Origin: Pseudomonadota bacterium
GTDB taxonomy: Bacteria; Pseudomonadota; Gammaproteobacteria; Burkholderiales; Rhodocyclaceae
Direction: 5' to 3'
NCBI GenBank assembly: GCA_018241685.1
Contig: JAFEDJ010000067.1
Location: forward strand, 1 to 64,000
Length of the DNA: 64,000 nt
Shown here: one piece after another, positions 18,137 to 26,939 of the stretch
Numbering within the stretch: the first letter of the stretch is position 1
Layout of the letters: the number at the start of each line of letters is the position of its first letter
Notes under the pieces: model-generated
What the model was told of the DNA's origin: nothing
What the model saw: the letters and a program-made list of their open reading frames with translations, nothing else
Databases searched by the model: none
Translations under genes and position numbers: made by a program

Positions 18137-19266
18137 AGCGCAGTCTGGCCCTGAGTTTCCTTGCTGCAGCGGTGTTGGCTGCCTGTTCGAAGCCGGCCCC
18201 GGTGGCTGAGGCGCCGCGTCCGGTGCTCGTCCACAAGCTGGCCCTGGCGCCGGTGGCAGCCGGTGCGCTGTATGCCGGCGAGGTGCGGGCGCGCTATGAG
18301 TCGGACCTGGCGTTCCGTATCACCGGCAAGATTATCGAGCGCCGCGTGGACGTGGGGACGACAGTGAAGCCGGGTCAGGTGCTGGCCAGGCTGGACCCGA
18401 GCGATGCCGGTCTCAACGCGGAAGCGGCCCGTGCCCAGCTGGCGGCGGCGCAGAACGAGTATGCCTTTGCGAAAGCCGAGGTCGAGCGCTACCGGGATCT
18501 GGTCGGCAAGAACTTCGTCAGCCGCAGCGTGCTGGATGCCAAGGAGTCCACCTTCAAGTCGGCCGAGGCGCGTGTCGCCCAGGCCCGCGCGCAGGCGACC
18601 GTGGCCGGCAACCAGAGCGGCTACACAACACTGGTGGCCGACCAGGCCGGCGTGATCACCGCGGTCAGCGCGGAGGTAGGGCAGGTGGTCAAGGATTCCG
18701 CTGTCGTCATGAAGCTGGCCCGCGATGGTGAGCGGGAGGTGCTGATCGCCGTGCCGGAAAGCCGTTTGTCGGCGCTGCGCGCGGCGAAGGATATCGAGAT
18801 CCGCCTGTGGGCCCAGCCCGATGCGGCGTTGCATGGCAAGGTCCGCGAGATCGCGCCGAGCGCCGACGCGGCGACCCGTACCTACGCCGTGCGGGTCAGC
18901 ATCGTCGATCCGACCCCAACACTGCAGTTGGGCATGACCGCCAATGTGGTGCTGCCGGACGCCCAGGCTGCGGCCGGCGTCCTGCTGGTGCCCGCAACGG
19001 CGGTATTCGAGCATGACGGCCGCAGCGCGGTGTGGGTGATGCAGGCCGAGGGCGCGCTGGTCAAGCCGGTGCTGCGGCCGGTGACGGTGCGCCAGTACCG
19101 GGAGGATGGCGTGCTGATCGCAGACGGCGTGAAGCCCGGCGAGACCATCGCCGCGGCCGGCGTGCACAAGATCGTCGCCGGCCAGCTGCTGCAGCCGGTG
19201 GCGTCCAATCAGCCCGCGCCCGCACCAGCCCCGGTGAGCGTGAAAGCGGCGGGGGGCGGCGCGTGA
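18133..19266 (+). CDS. RND efflux periplasmic adaptor (membrane fusion lipoprotein)
   Basis: 377 residues. Lipoprotein signal with lipobox VLAAC (Cys at about residue 19). Order: beta-barrel/lipoyl half (FRITGKIIERRVDVGTTVKPGQVLARLD), alpha-hairpin (about 95-165), lipoyl second half (TTLVADQAGVITAVSAEVGQVV), then membrane-proximal domain. Links the inner-membrane permease to the outer-membrane channel. Both stops/starts overlap with neighbours (ATGA upstream, GTGA downstream). Confidence 0.93.
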   Translation: MKRSLALSFLAAAVLAACSKPAPVAEAPRPVLVHKLALAPVAAGALYAGEVRARYESDLAFRITGKIIERRVDVGTTVKPGQVLARLDPSDAGLNAEAARAQLAAAQNEYAFAKAEVERYRDLVGKNFVSRSVLDAKESTFKSAEARVAQARAQATVAGNQSGYTTLVADQAGVITAVSAEVGQVVKDSAVVMKLARDGEREVLIAVPESRLSALRAAKDIEIRLWAQPDAALHGKVREIAPSADAATRTYAVRVSIVDPTPTLQLGMTANVVLPDAQAAAGVLLVPATAVFEHDGRSAVWVMQAEGALVKPVLRPVTVRQYREDGVLIADGVKPGETIAAAGVHKIVAGQLLQPVASNQPAPAPAPVSVKAAGGGA

Positions 19267-22200
19267 AGCATTTCAACCTGTCGGAATGGGCGCTGCGCCA
19301 CCAGCCCCTGGTCCGCTACCTGATCGTCGCGCTGGCGCTGGTCGGCATCCTGTCCTACCAGCAGCTCGGCCAGTCCGAGGATCCGCCCTTCACCTTCAAG
19401 GTGATGGTGGTGCGCACCGAATGGCCGGGGGCGTCGGCACGGGAGACCGAGGAACAGCTGACCGACCGCATCGAGAAGAAGCTGCAGGAGGTCCCCAACG
19501 TGGACTACATGCGCAGCTATTCGCGGCCAGGCGAGTCGGTAGTGCTGTTCGTCGCCAAGGATTCGACCCCCGCCAAGGACGTGCCGGACATCTTCTATCA
19601 GGTGCGCAAGAAGATCGGCGACATCAAGGGCACGCTACCGGCGGGCATCCGCGGGCCCTACTTCAATGACGAGTTCGGCGACGTGTTCGGCAACATCTAC
19701 GCGCTGACCGGCGACGGCTTCGACTACGCCCGCCTGAAGGCCGAGAGCGACAAGATCCGCGCCGAGCTGCTGCGGGTGCCCAACGTGGCCAAGGTGGACC
19801 TGATCGGCGAGCAGGAACAGCGCATCTACGTGGAGCTGTCCAACACCAAGCTCGCCACTCTCGGGCTGGACGTGCAGACGGTGACCGATGCGCTGGCGCG
19901 CCAGAACGCGGTGGCCCCCGGCGGCTACTTCGAGACGAAGAACGAACGCATCTACCTGCGCCCGAGCGGCGCCTACGACACCGTCGAGGCGATCCGCGAG
20001 ACGCGCATCCAGGCCGGCGGGCGGGAGTTCCGCATCGGCGACATCGCCACCGTTGCGCGGGGCTTCGTCGAGCCGCCGGCGCCGCGCTTCCGCTTCAGGG
20101 GCCAGGATGCGCTGGGCCTGGGCGTGTCGATGGCCAAGGGCGGCGACATCATTGAGCTGGGCGACGATCTGAAAACCACCGTGGCGCGCATCCAGTCCCA
20201 ATTGCCGGTCGGCCTTGAGCTGAAGGAGGTGGCCAGCCAGCCGGAGGCGGTGCAGCGCTCGGTCAGCGAGTTCGTGCACTCCCTGGCCGAGGCGGTGATC
20301 ATCGTGCTGGTGGTGTGCTTCTTCTCGCTGGGTCTGCGCACCGGTCTGGTGGTGGCGTTGTCGATCCCGCTGGTGCTCGGCGTGACCTTCTTCGGCATGC
20401 GCCTGTTCGACGTGGGCCTGCACAAGATCTCCCTGGGCGCGCTGATCCTCGCGCTGGGCCTGCTGGTGGATGACGCGATCATCGCCGTCGAGATGATGCT
20501 GGTGAAGATGGAGCAGGGCTGGGAGCGCTCGAAGGCGGCGGCCTTCGCCTATACCAGCACGGCCGGCCCGATGCTGTCCGGTACGCTGGTGACCGTGGCC
20601 GGTTTCCTGCCGATCGCCACCGCGCAGTCTTCCACCGGCGAATACACCCGCTCGATCTTCCAGGTGAATGCGATCGCGCTGCTGGCGTCCTGGCTGGCCG
20701 CGGTGGTGGTGGTGCCCTACCTGGGCTACGTGCTGCTGCCCGATCCGCGGGCGCCGAAGAACACCAGCTGGTTTGCACGCCGCTTCCCGCGCCTGGAACG
20801 CTTCAAGGATCGTATCGGTCTTGGCGACCCGCACGTGGAAGGGGACGAGGACGCGGTGTTCCGCACGCCGTTTTACAACCGCTTCCGCGCCGTTGTGGAT
20901 TGGTGCGTGGCCAAGCGCTGGGTGGTGATCGCCACGACGCTGGGGATCTTCATTGTGGCGATCGTCGGCTTCGGCCTCGTGCAGCAGCAGTTCTTCCCGA
21001 ACTCCACGCGATTGGAGCTGCTCATCGACCTGCGCCTGCCTGAGGGTGCCAGTTTGCGTGCGACCCAGGCCGAGGCGGAGCGGCTGGAGCGCATCCTCGA
21101 CAGGGAAGAGGGCATCCAGAACTACGTGGCCTATGTAGGTACCGGTAGCCCGCGCTTTTACCTGCCGCTGGACCAGCAGCTGCCGGCCGCCAATTTCGCG
21201 CAGTTCGTGATCCTGACCGACAGCATCCCGGCGCGGGAGGCGCTGCGGGAGCGCATGATCGAACTCTTCAAGCGGGATTTCGCCAACCTGCGCGCCAACA
21301 TCACGCGTCTGGAGAACGGTCCGCCGGTGGGCTTCCCGGTGCAGTTCCGTGTGAACGGGCCGGACATCGCGACGGTGCGCCACTACGCGGCCGAGGTGGC
21401 CGGGGTGATGCGCGGCAATGCCAGCCTGTCCGACGTGCAACTCGACTGGGACGAGCAGTCCAAGGTGCTGAAGGTCGAGGTGGATCAGCACAAGGCGCGC
21501 CTGCTGGGTTTGTCCACGCAGGACGTGGCCAACTTCCTGAACACTTCGTCGCGCGGCCTGGCGGCCACCAGTTATCGGGAAGGCATCGAGTCCATCGACG
21601 TGGTACTGCGCGGCGATGCTTTCGAACGCGACAAGCTATCCCTTGTCGCCGAATTGTCGATTCCGACGCGGACCGGCAAGTCGGTGCCGCTGGGGCAGGT
21701 GGCGACGGTCAGCTACGCCTTCGAGCAGGGCCTGGTGTGGCGGCGCAACCGGGAGCCGAGCATCACCGTGCGTGGCCAGATCTACGACAGCCGTGTCCAG
21801 GCGCCGACCGTCACCGCCCAGGTGGAGCCGCTGCTTGAGCCCATCAAGGCGCGCCTGCCGGCCGGTTACCGTATCGAGACCGGCGGCGCGGTGGAGGAGA
21901 GCGCCAAGGGGCAGAGTTCGGTCAATGCCGGCTTCCCGCTGTTCCTCGGGGTGGTGCTTACGGTGCTGATGGTGCAGCTCAACAGCTTCTCGCGGACGGC
22001 GATGGTGGTGCTGACCGCGCCGCTGGGGCTGATTGGGGTGGTGTTGTTCCTGCTGCTGTTCAACCAGCCCTTCGGCTTCGTCGCGATGCTCGGTACGATT
22101 GCCCTGTTCGGCATGATCATGCGCAACTCGGTGATCCTGGTGGACCAGATCGAGCAGGACATGCACAAGGGCCTGCCGGCCTGGAACGCCATCGTCGAAT

Positions 22201-22442
22201 CGGCGGTGCGCCGTCTGCGCCCCATCGCGCTGACCGCAGCGGCGGCGGTGCTGGCGATGATCCCGCTGACCCGCAGCGCCTTCTTCGGGCCGATGGCGGT
22301 GGCGATCATGGGTGGCCTGATCGTTGCCACGCTGCTGACCTTGCTGTTCGTGCCGGCGCTGTACGCCGCGTGGTACCGGGTGAAGCCGGTGCCGACGGGC
22401 GGGAGTGCTACGGATGATCTGCGCAGTGCACAACTGAGCTAA
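19263..22442 (+). CDS. RND efflux permease (HAE1-like)
   Basis: 1059 residues starting at GTG within the adaptor stop. Twelve TM segments and two large periplasmic loops. TM4 carries LGLLVDDAIIAVE with the proton-relay Asp pair, and residues after TM10 read GTIALFGMIMRNSVILVDQI. N-terminal YQQLGQSEDPPFTFKVMVV matches a group of AcrB-type pumps often annotated only as efflux RND permease. Substrate unknown; drugs, solvents or lipids are possible. Forms the energised part of a tripartite exporter with the adaptor and probably the TolC encoded at 23536. Confidence 0.93.
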   Translation: MKHFNLSEWALRHQPLVRYLIVALALVGILSYQQLGQSEDPPFTFKVMVVRTEWPGASARETEEQLTDRIEKKLQEVPNVDYMRSYSRPGESVVLFVAKDSTPAKDVPDIFYQVRKKIGDIKGTLPAGIRGPYFNDEFGDVFGNIYALTGDGFDYARLKAESDKIRAELLRVPNVAKVDLIGEQEQRIYVELSNTKLATLGLDVQTVTDALARQNAVAPGGYFETKNERIYLRPSGAYDTVEAIRETRIQAGGREFRIGDIATVARGFVEPPAPRFRFRGQDALGLGVSMAKGGDIIELGDDLKTTVARIQSQLPVGLELKEVASQPEAVQRSVSEFVHSLAEAVIIVLVVCFFSLGLRTGLVVALSIPLVLGVTFFGMRLFDVGLHKISLGALILALGLLVDDAIIAVEMMLVKMEQGWERSKAAAFAYTSTAGPMLSGTLVTVAGFLPIATAQSSTGEYTRSIFQVNAIALLASWLAAVVVVPYLGYVLLPDPRAPKNTSWFARRFPRLERFKDRIGLGDPHVEGDEDAVFRTPFYNRFRAVVDWCVAKRWVVIATTLGIFIVAIVGFGLVQQQFFPNSTRLELLIDLRLPEGASLRATQAEAERLERILDREEGIQNYVAYVGTGSPRFYLPLDQQLPAANFAQFVILTDSIPAREALRERMIELFKRDFANLRANITRLENGPPVGFPVQFRVNGPDIATVRHYAAEVAGVMRGNASLSDVQLDWDEQSKVLKVEVDQHKARLLGLSTQDVANFLNTSSRGLAATSYREGIESIDVVLRGDAFERDKLSLVAELSIPTRTGKSVPLGQVATVSYAFEQGLVWRRNREPSITVRGQIYDSRVQAPTVTAQVEPLLEPIKARLPAGYRIETGGAVEESAKGQSSVNAGFPLFLGVVLTVLMVQLNSFSRTAMVVLTAPLGLIGVVLFLLLFNQPFGFVAMLGTIALFGMIMRNSVILVDQIEQDMHKGLPAWNAIVESAVRRLRPIALTAAAAVLAMIPLTRSAFFGPMAVAIMGGLIVATLLTLLFVPALYAAWYRVKPVPTGGSATDDLRSAQLS

Positions 22443-22487
22443 AATTCGAAAGTTTTTTCGCAACCAATTCAGGCATGCAGATCATCA

Positions 22488-22509
22488 ATATTAGCTTGTG
22501 CTAATATTT
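22488..22509. promoter_or_regulatory. Perfect inverted repeat upstream of pcm-rhodanese-tolC
   Basis: AATATTAGC-TTGT-GCTAATATT, 9-bp arms, 16 bases before the methyltransferase start. AT-rich in a GC-rich neighbourhood and without a U-tract, so an operator is more likely than a terminator. The half-site spacing would suit a MarR- or LysR-type dimer. It may control tolC. Confidence 0.6.
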
Positions 22510-22525
22510 ATCCGGGAGTCACACA

Positions 22526-23179
22526 ATGAATTTCGAACAAGCACGATTCAACATGGTTGAGCAGCAGGTCCGCCCCTGGGAGGTTCTGGACTTCGGCGTC
22601 CTCGACCTGCTGATGAGCGTTCGCCGTGAAGAGTTCGTGCCGGAAGCGTACAAGTCTCTGGCCCTGTCGGAAGCCGAGATCCCCCTCGGACACGGCGGCA
22701 GCATGCTGGTCCCGGTGATCGAAGGCAAGATCCTGCAGGCTATCCAGGTCAAGCGTTCCGACAAGGTGCTCGAGGTCGGCGCCGGCTCCGGTTACTTCGC
22801 CGCACTGCTCGCCGCCAAGGCCGATTGGGTGCGCACCGTCGACATCGAGCCAGCGCTGGTCAACATGGCCCACGACAACCTCAAGCGCTATGGCGTCGAG
22901 AACGTCATCGTCGAAGAAGGCGATGCGGTGAGCGGCTGGGCCGGCAATGCCCCTTACGACCTGATCGTGGTGTCCGGCGGCGTGCCGCGGATTGCCGACT
23001 CCCTGCTGGAGCAGGTCAAGGTCGGCGGCCGTCTGTTTGCCTTCGTCGGCGAAGCCCCGCTGATGACCGCGACGCTGGTGACCCGTGTGTCCGAAAGCCA
23101 GTTCCGCACCGAGTCCCTGTTTGAAAACCTGGTTCCGATGATGCGCAACGCGCCGCAGAAGAGCCACTTCACTTTCTGA
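22526..23179 (+). CDS. pcm: Protein-L-isoaspartate O-methyltransferase family protein
   Basis: 217 residues. SAM-binding motif I EVGAGSGYFAALLA, motif post-I TVDIEP and PYDLIVVSGG motif II are present. N-terminal FNMVEQQVRPWEV matches the Pcm-like subgroup encoded next to rhodanese and tolC in beta/gammaproteobacteria. Pcm repairs isoaspartyl residues; whether this subgroup does so is uncertain. Good GGGAG ribosome site. Followed by rhodanese after 11 bases. Confidence 0.85.
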   Translation: MNFEQARFNMVEQQVRPWEVLDFGVLDLLMSVRREEFVPEAYKSLALSEAEIPLGHGGSMLVPVIEGKILQAIQVKRSDKVLEVGAGSGYFAALLAAKADWVRTVDIEPALVNMAHDNLKRYGVENVIVEEGDAVSGWAGNAPYDLIVVSGGVPRIADSLLEQVKVGGRLFAFVGEAPLMTATLVTRVSESQFRTESLFENLVPMMRNAPQKSHFTF

Positions 23180-23190
23180 GCACAGCCGCG

Positions 23191-23514
23191 ATGAATCACA
23201 TCACCCCTCCGCAACTGGCCGAATGGCTGCAGGACGAGACTCGTCCGTCGCCCTTCCTGCTCGATGTCCGGGAGCCTTCCGAATTCCAGTACTGCGCCAT
23301 TCCGGGCTCGGTGCTGATGCCGATGGCCAGCGTGCCGGCGCGCATGCAGGAACTGGAGCCGGATGCGGAGATCGTGGTGATCTGCCATCACGGCGGCCGC
23401 AGCATGCAGGTGGCGATGTTCCTGGAACGCCAGGGCTTCACCAATCTGATCAATCTCGCAGGGGGCGTGGCCCAGTGGGCGGCCCAGGTCGACCCGAGCA
23501 TGCCCCAGTACTGA
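23191..23514 (+). CDS. Single-domain rhodanese
   Basis: 107 residues. Active-site loop CHHGGRS with catalytic C65, and LLDVREPSEF, the common CDC25/GlpE-like opening motif. Sulfurtransferase activity with thiosulfate or a thiol carrier is expected. Located between pcm and tolC as in many Rhodocyclales, with no more than 25 bases either side; probably one transcript. Confidence 0.93.
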   Translation: MNHITPPQLAEWLQDETRPSPFLLDVREPSEFQYCAIPGSVLMPMASVPARMQELEPDAEIVVICHHGGRSMQVAMFLERQGFTNLINLAGGVAQWAAQVDPSMPQY

Positions 23515-23535
23515 GCAACAGGGACGGAGCACGGG

Positions 23536-24852
23536 ATGAAGCGTCTGGCGGTGGCGATGGTAGCGGGGCTGTTGGCGGCAGGTGCGTCGGCGGCAGATCT
23601 GGAACAGGTCTATCGCGATGCGCTGGCCTACGATGCGCCGCTGGCCGCGGCCCGGGCCTCCCTCGCTGCGGGGCAGGAGAAACTGCCGCAGGGGCGTGCC
23701 GGGCTGCTGCCGTCCATCGGCCTGTCCGGCAACACCACCTGGAACGACATGGATCCGCGCCGTCCGGCGGGCTCCTCGGTCGGCTTCAACAGCCACGGCT
23801 GGCAGGTGCAGCTGACCCAGCCCCTGTTCCGCTGGCAGAACTGGGTGCAGTTCAAGCAGGGTGAAATCCAGGTGGCGCTGGCCGAAGTGCAATATCGCCA
23901 AGCGCGTCAGGATCTCGCCTTGCGTGCTGCCCAGGCCTATTTCGACGTACTGTCCGCCCAGGATGTCCTGGCCGCGGCAACCGCGCTGCACGAAGCGAAC
24001 AGCCAGCAGCTCGCACTGGCGAAGAAGAGCTTCGAGGTCGGCACCGTGACCATCACCGACGTCCACGAGGCCCAGTCCCGGGCCGACCTGTCGTCGGCAC
24101 AGATGATCGCAGCCGACAGCGATCTGGCCGTCAAGCGCCATGCGTTGTCGGTGCTGACCGGCAAGGACACCGATGGCCTCAAGGGTATGCGCAAGGGCGT
24201 CACGCTGAGCCGGCCGGAGCCGGGTGACATCCAGTCCTGGGTCACGGCCTCGGAAGGCAGCAACCTGTCCGTACAGGCGGCCCAGCTGGGGGCGGAACTG
24301 GCTGGGCGGGAGGTGGAGCGCAATCGCGCCGGCCATCTGCCGACGGTGGACCTGGTGGCCAGCCATGGCAATACCGTGTCCTCGACGGCGGCCATCCTGC
24401 CCACTGCGCCGGTGCGTTACGACATCGATTCGACGGTGGTCGGCGTGCAGGTAGCGGTGCCGCTGTTCCAGGGCGGGGCGACCAGCTCCCGCGTCCGCGA
24501 GACGATGGCGCTGCGTGACAAGGCCGGTGCCGATCTCGACAACGCGCGTCGCAACTCGGCACAGAGCGCCCGTCAGGCCTATCTCGGTGTGACCAGCGGC
24601 CTGGCCCAGGTGAAAGCTTACGAGGCGGCGCTGGTGTCGTCCAGCTCTGCTCTCGACGCCAACAAGCTCGGCTACGACGTTGGTGTGCGCATCAATATCG
24701 ATGTGCTGAACGCCCAGAGCCAGCTCTACGATACCCAGCAGCGGCTGGCCAAGGCCCGCTACGATACGCTGCTCGCCCAGCTGCGTCTGAAGGCGGCGGC
24801 GGGTACCCTCGGTGACGAGGACATCAAGGCGGTGAACGCCTTGCTGGACTGA
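23536..24852 (+). CDS. tolC: TolC-family outer-membrane channel
   Basis: 438 residues. Signal peptide ends at ASA/ADL. Two repeats of the outer-membrane efflux domain (about 25-215 and 225-430), starting DLEQVYRDALAYDAPLAAARA, characteristic of TolC of type I secretion and RND systems. GQ-rich alpha-barrel helices present. Forms the outer-membrane duct, probably for the RND pump just upstream. A strong terminator ends the operon. Confidence 0.95.
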   Translation: MKRLAVAMVAGLLAAGASAADLEQVYRDALAYDAPLAAARASLAAGQEKLPQGRAGLLPSIGLSGNTTWNDMDPRRPAGSSVGFNSHGWQVQLTQPLFRWQNWVQFKQGEIQVALAEVQYRQARQDLALRAAQAYFDVLSAQDVLAAATALHEANSQQLALAKKSFEVGTVTITDVHEAQSRADLSSAQMIAADSDLAVKRHALSVLTGKDTDGLKGMRKGVTLSRPEPGDIQSWVTASEGSNLSVQAAQLGAELAGREVERNRAGHLPTVDLVASHGNTVSSTAAILPTAPVRYDIDSTVVGVQVAVPLFQGGATSSRVRETMALRDKAGADLDNARRNSAQSARQAYLGVTSGLAQVKAYEAALVSSSSALDANKLGYDVGVRINIDVLNAQSQLYDTQQRLAKARYDTLLAQLRLKAAAGTLGDEDIKAVNALLD

Positions 24853-24873
24853 ACTACCCGGCATTCGGGCGAG

Positions 24874-24904
24874 GAACGGCCGCAGCAGCGGCCGTTCGCT
24901 TTTC
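24874..24904 (+). terminator. Intrinsic terminator of the tolC operon
   Basis: GAACGGCCGC-AGCA-GCGGCCGTTC gives a perfect 10-bp stem, followed by GCTTTTC. Confidence 0.88.
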
Positions 24905-24926
24905 AACCATTCCAGCCATTCCTTCC

Positions 24927-26399
24927 ATGCGATACACAGACCTGCGGGATTTCATCAGCCAACTGGAGCGTCTCGGCGAGCTCAAGCGGATCAAGGCGGA
25001 AGTCGATCCGCACCTGGAAATGACCGAGATCTGCGACCGCGTGCTGCGCGCCGGCGGGCCGGCGATCCTCTTCGAAAATCCCAAGGGCCATCGCGTGCCG
25101 GTGCTGGCCAATCTGTTCGGCACGCCGCAGCGGGTGGCGCTGGGCATGGGCGTGAGCGGGGAGGACTGGCAGGGGGCACTGCGTGAGGTCGGCAAGCTGT
25201 TGGCCTTCCTGAAGGAGCCGGAGCCGCCGAAGGGCCTGAAGGATGCCTGGGACAAGCTGCCGGTGTTCCGTCAGGTGCTCAACATGTCGCCGAAGACGGT
25301 GTCGTCTGCGCCCTGCCAGGAGGTGGTGAAGGAAGGCAAGGGCGTGAACCTCGCCGAGTTGCCGATCCAGCACTGCTGGCCGGGTGACGTGGCGCCGCTG
25401 ATCACCTGGGGCCTGGTAGTGACCCGCGGCCCCAACAAGACCCGCCAGAACCTGGGCATCTACCGCCAGCAGGTGCTCGGATCCAACAAGGTCATCATGC
25501 GCTGGCTGGCCCACCGCGGCGGCGCGCTGGATTTCCGCGACCACCAGCTGGCGAACCCGGGCCAGCCCTTCCCGGTGGCGGTGGTGCTGGGCTGCGACCC
25601 GGCGACCATCCTCGGCGCGGTGACGCCGGTGCCGGACAGCCTGTCCGAATACCAGTTCGCCGGTCTGCTGCGCGGTGCCAAGACCGAGCTGGTGAAATGC
25701 CTGGGCTCCGACCTGCAAGTGCCGGCCTCGGCGGAGATCGTGCTGGAAGGCGTGATCCATCCCGGAGAAACGGCCCTCGAAGGGCCTTACGGCGACCACA
25801 CCGGCTACTACAACGAGCAGGCCGAGTTCCCGGTGTTCACCATCGAGCGCATCACCAGCCGGCGCGACCCGATCTATCACAGCACCTACACCGGCAAGCC
25901 GCCCGACGAGCCGGCGATGCTGGGCTTGGCCCTCAATGAAGTCTTCGTGCCGCTGCTGCAGAAGCAGTTCACCGAGATCGTCGATTTCTACCTGCCGCCG
26001 GAGGGCTGTTCCTACCGGCTGGCCGTGGTCAGCATCAAGAAGCAGTACCCGGGGCACGCCAAGCGCGTGATGTTCGGCATCTGGAGCTTCCTGCGCCAGT
26101 TCATGTACACCAAGTTCATCATCGTCGTGGACGACGATGTGAACATTCGTGACTGGAAGGAAGTGATCTGGGCGCTGACCACCCGCATGGATGCGACGCG
26201 GGACACCACGCTGGTGGACAACACGCCGATCGATTACCTGGACTTCGCCAGTCCGGTCGCAGGCCTGGGCTCGAAGATGGGCCTCGACGCGACCAACAAG
26301 TGGCCGGGCGAAACCCAGCGGGAATGGGGCACGCCCATCGTCATGGACGCGGCCGTCAAGGCGCGGGTCGATGCGATGTGGGGCGAGCTGGGGCTCTGA
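24927..26399 (+). CDS. ubiD: 4-hydroxy-3-polyprenylbenzoate decarboxylase UbiD
   Basis: 490 residues, the usual UbiD length. N-terminal MRYTDLRDFISQLERLGELKRI and the prFMN-binding EGPYGDHTGYYNE are typical; the C-terminus LGLDATNKWPGE is also diagnostic. Catalyses decarboxylation in ubiquinone synthesis using prenylated FMN from UbiX (not in this window). Single gene after a terminator. Confidence 0.95.
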   Translation: MRYTDLRDFISQLERLGELKRIKAEVDPHLEMTEICDRVLRAGGPAILFENPKGHRVPVLANLFGTPQRVALGMGVSGEDWQGALREVGKLLAFLKEPEPPKGLKDAWDKLPVFRQVLNMSPKTVSSAPCQEVVKEGKGVNLAELPIQHCWPGDVAPLITWGLVVTRGPNKTRQNLGIYRQQVLGSNKVIMRWLAHRGGALDFRDHQLANPGQPFPVAVVLGCDPATILGAVTPVPDSLSEYQFAGLLRGAKTELVKCLGSDLQVPASAEIVLEGVIHPGETALEGPYGDHTGYYNEQAEFPVFTIERITSRRDPIYHSTYTGKPPDEPAMLGLALNEVFVPLLQKQFTEIVDFYLPPEGCSYRLAVVSIKKQYPGHAKRVMFGIWSFLRQFMYTKFIIVVDDDVNIRDWKEVIWALTTRMDATRDTTLVDNTPIDYLDFASPVAGLGSKMGLDATNKWPGETQREWGTPIVMDAAVKARVDAMWGELGL

Positions 26400-26447
26400 C
26401 GGCCGGGGATTCCGCCAATGGTTCCATGGTGCGTGTGCCGCTCGCGT

Positions 26448-26933
26448 TCAGGCGGCCACGCCCGCCATCGCGTGGCTGCCGGTATCCACTAGCAGGTCGT
26501 TGGCGGTCAGCGCGAAATCCTTCCAGGCGGCGGCCAGTTCCCGGCGCATTTCCAGTTGGTAATCCACGCTGGGCAGGTGCTCTTCGGCGAAGTTGGAGAT
26601 TGCGCAGGAGCTGCGGTTGAAGCGCAGCGCGTCGTCCAGCAGGGCTTCGCAGAAACCCTGGAAGGGCTCCAGGATACGCAGCGTGAGGGCCGACCAGCCA
26701 CGTTCCACGCGGACCCCGCGGCTGTCGAAGGGCAGTTCATAGAGCATTTCCAGCGCTTCGCGGAAAAGGACGGCGGCCGTGTCAAGAATGGCTTGCTGGG
26801 TCAGGTGCTGGCGCCGCTGGGCCGACAGGTTGCGATGCAGGGTGATCCGGTAGCGGTCGAAGCTCTGCTTGCGCTGTTTGGCAACCCAGGCCGAAAAGCG
26901 GGCGATGCACAGGTCGTTGGTTCCGATGCTCAT
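26448..26933 (-). CDS. Hypothetical protein, 161 residues
   Basis: No family recognised. Soluble, helix-rich, Arg-rich N-terminus (VAKQRKQSFDRYRITLHRNLSAQRRQHL), no signal peptide or TM. Lies six bases after the amine-oxidase gene on the same strand, so they are likely co-transcribed. Could be a regulator or accessory factor of that flavoenzyme. Confidence 0.7.
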   Translation of the reverse strand: MSIGTNDLCIARFSAWVAKQRKQSFDRYRITLHRNLSAQRRQHLTQQAILDTAAVLFREALEMLYELPFDSRGVRVERGWSALTLRILEPFQGFCEALLDDALRFNRSSCAISNFAEEHLPSVDYQLEMRRELAAAWKDFALTANDLLVDTGSHAMAGVAA

Positions 26934-26939
26934 GATGTT

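Noticed and set aside
19635..21491. 618-codon minus-strand frame antisense to the RND permease
   Set aside because: Same reason: low-complexity shadow of a certain gene.
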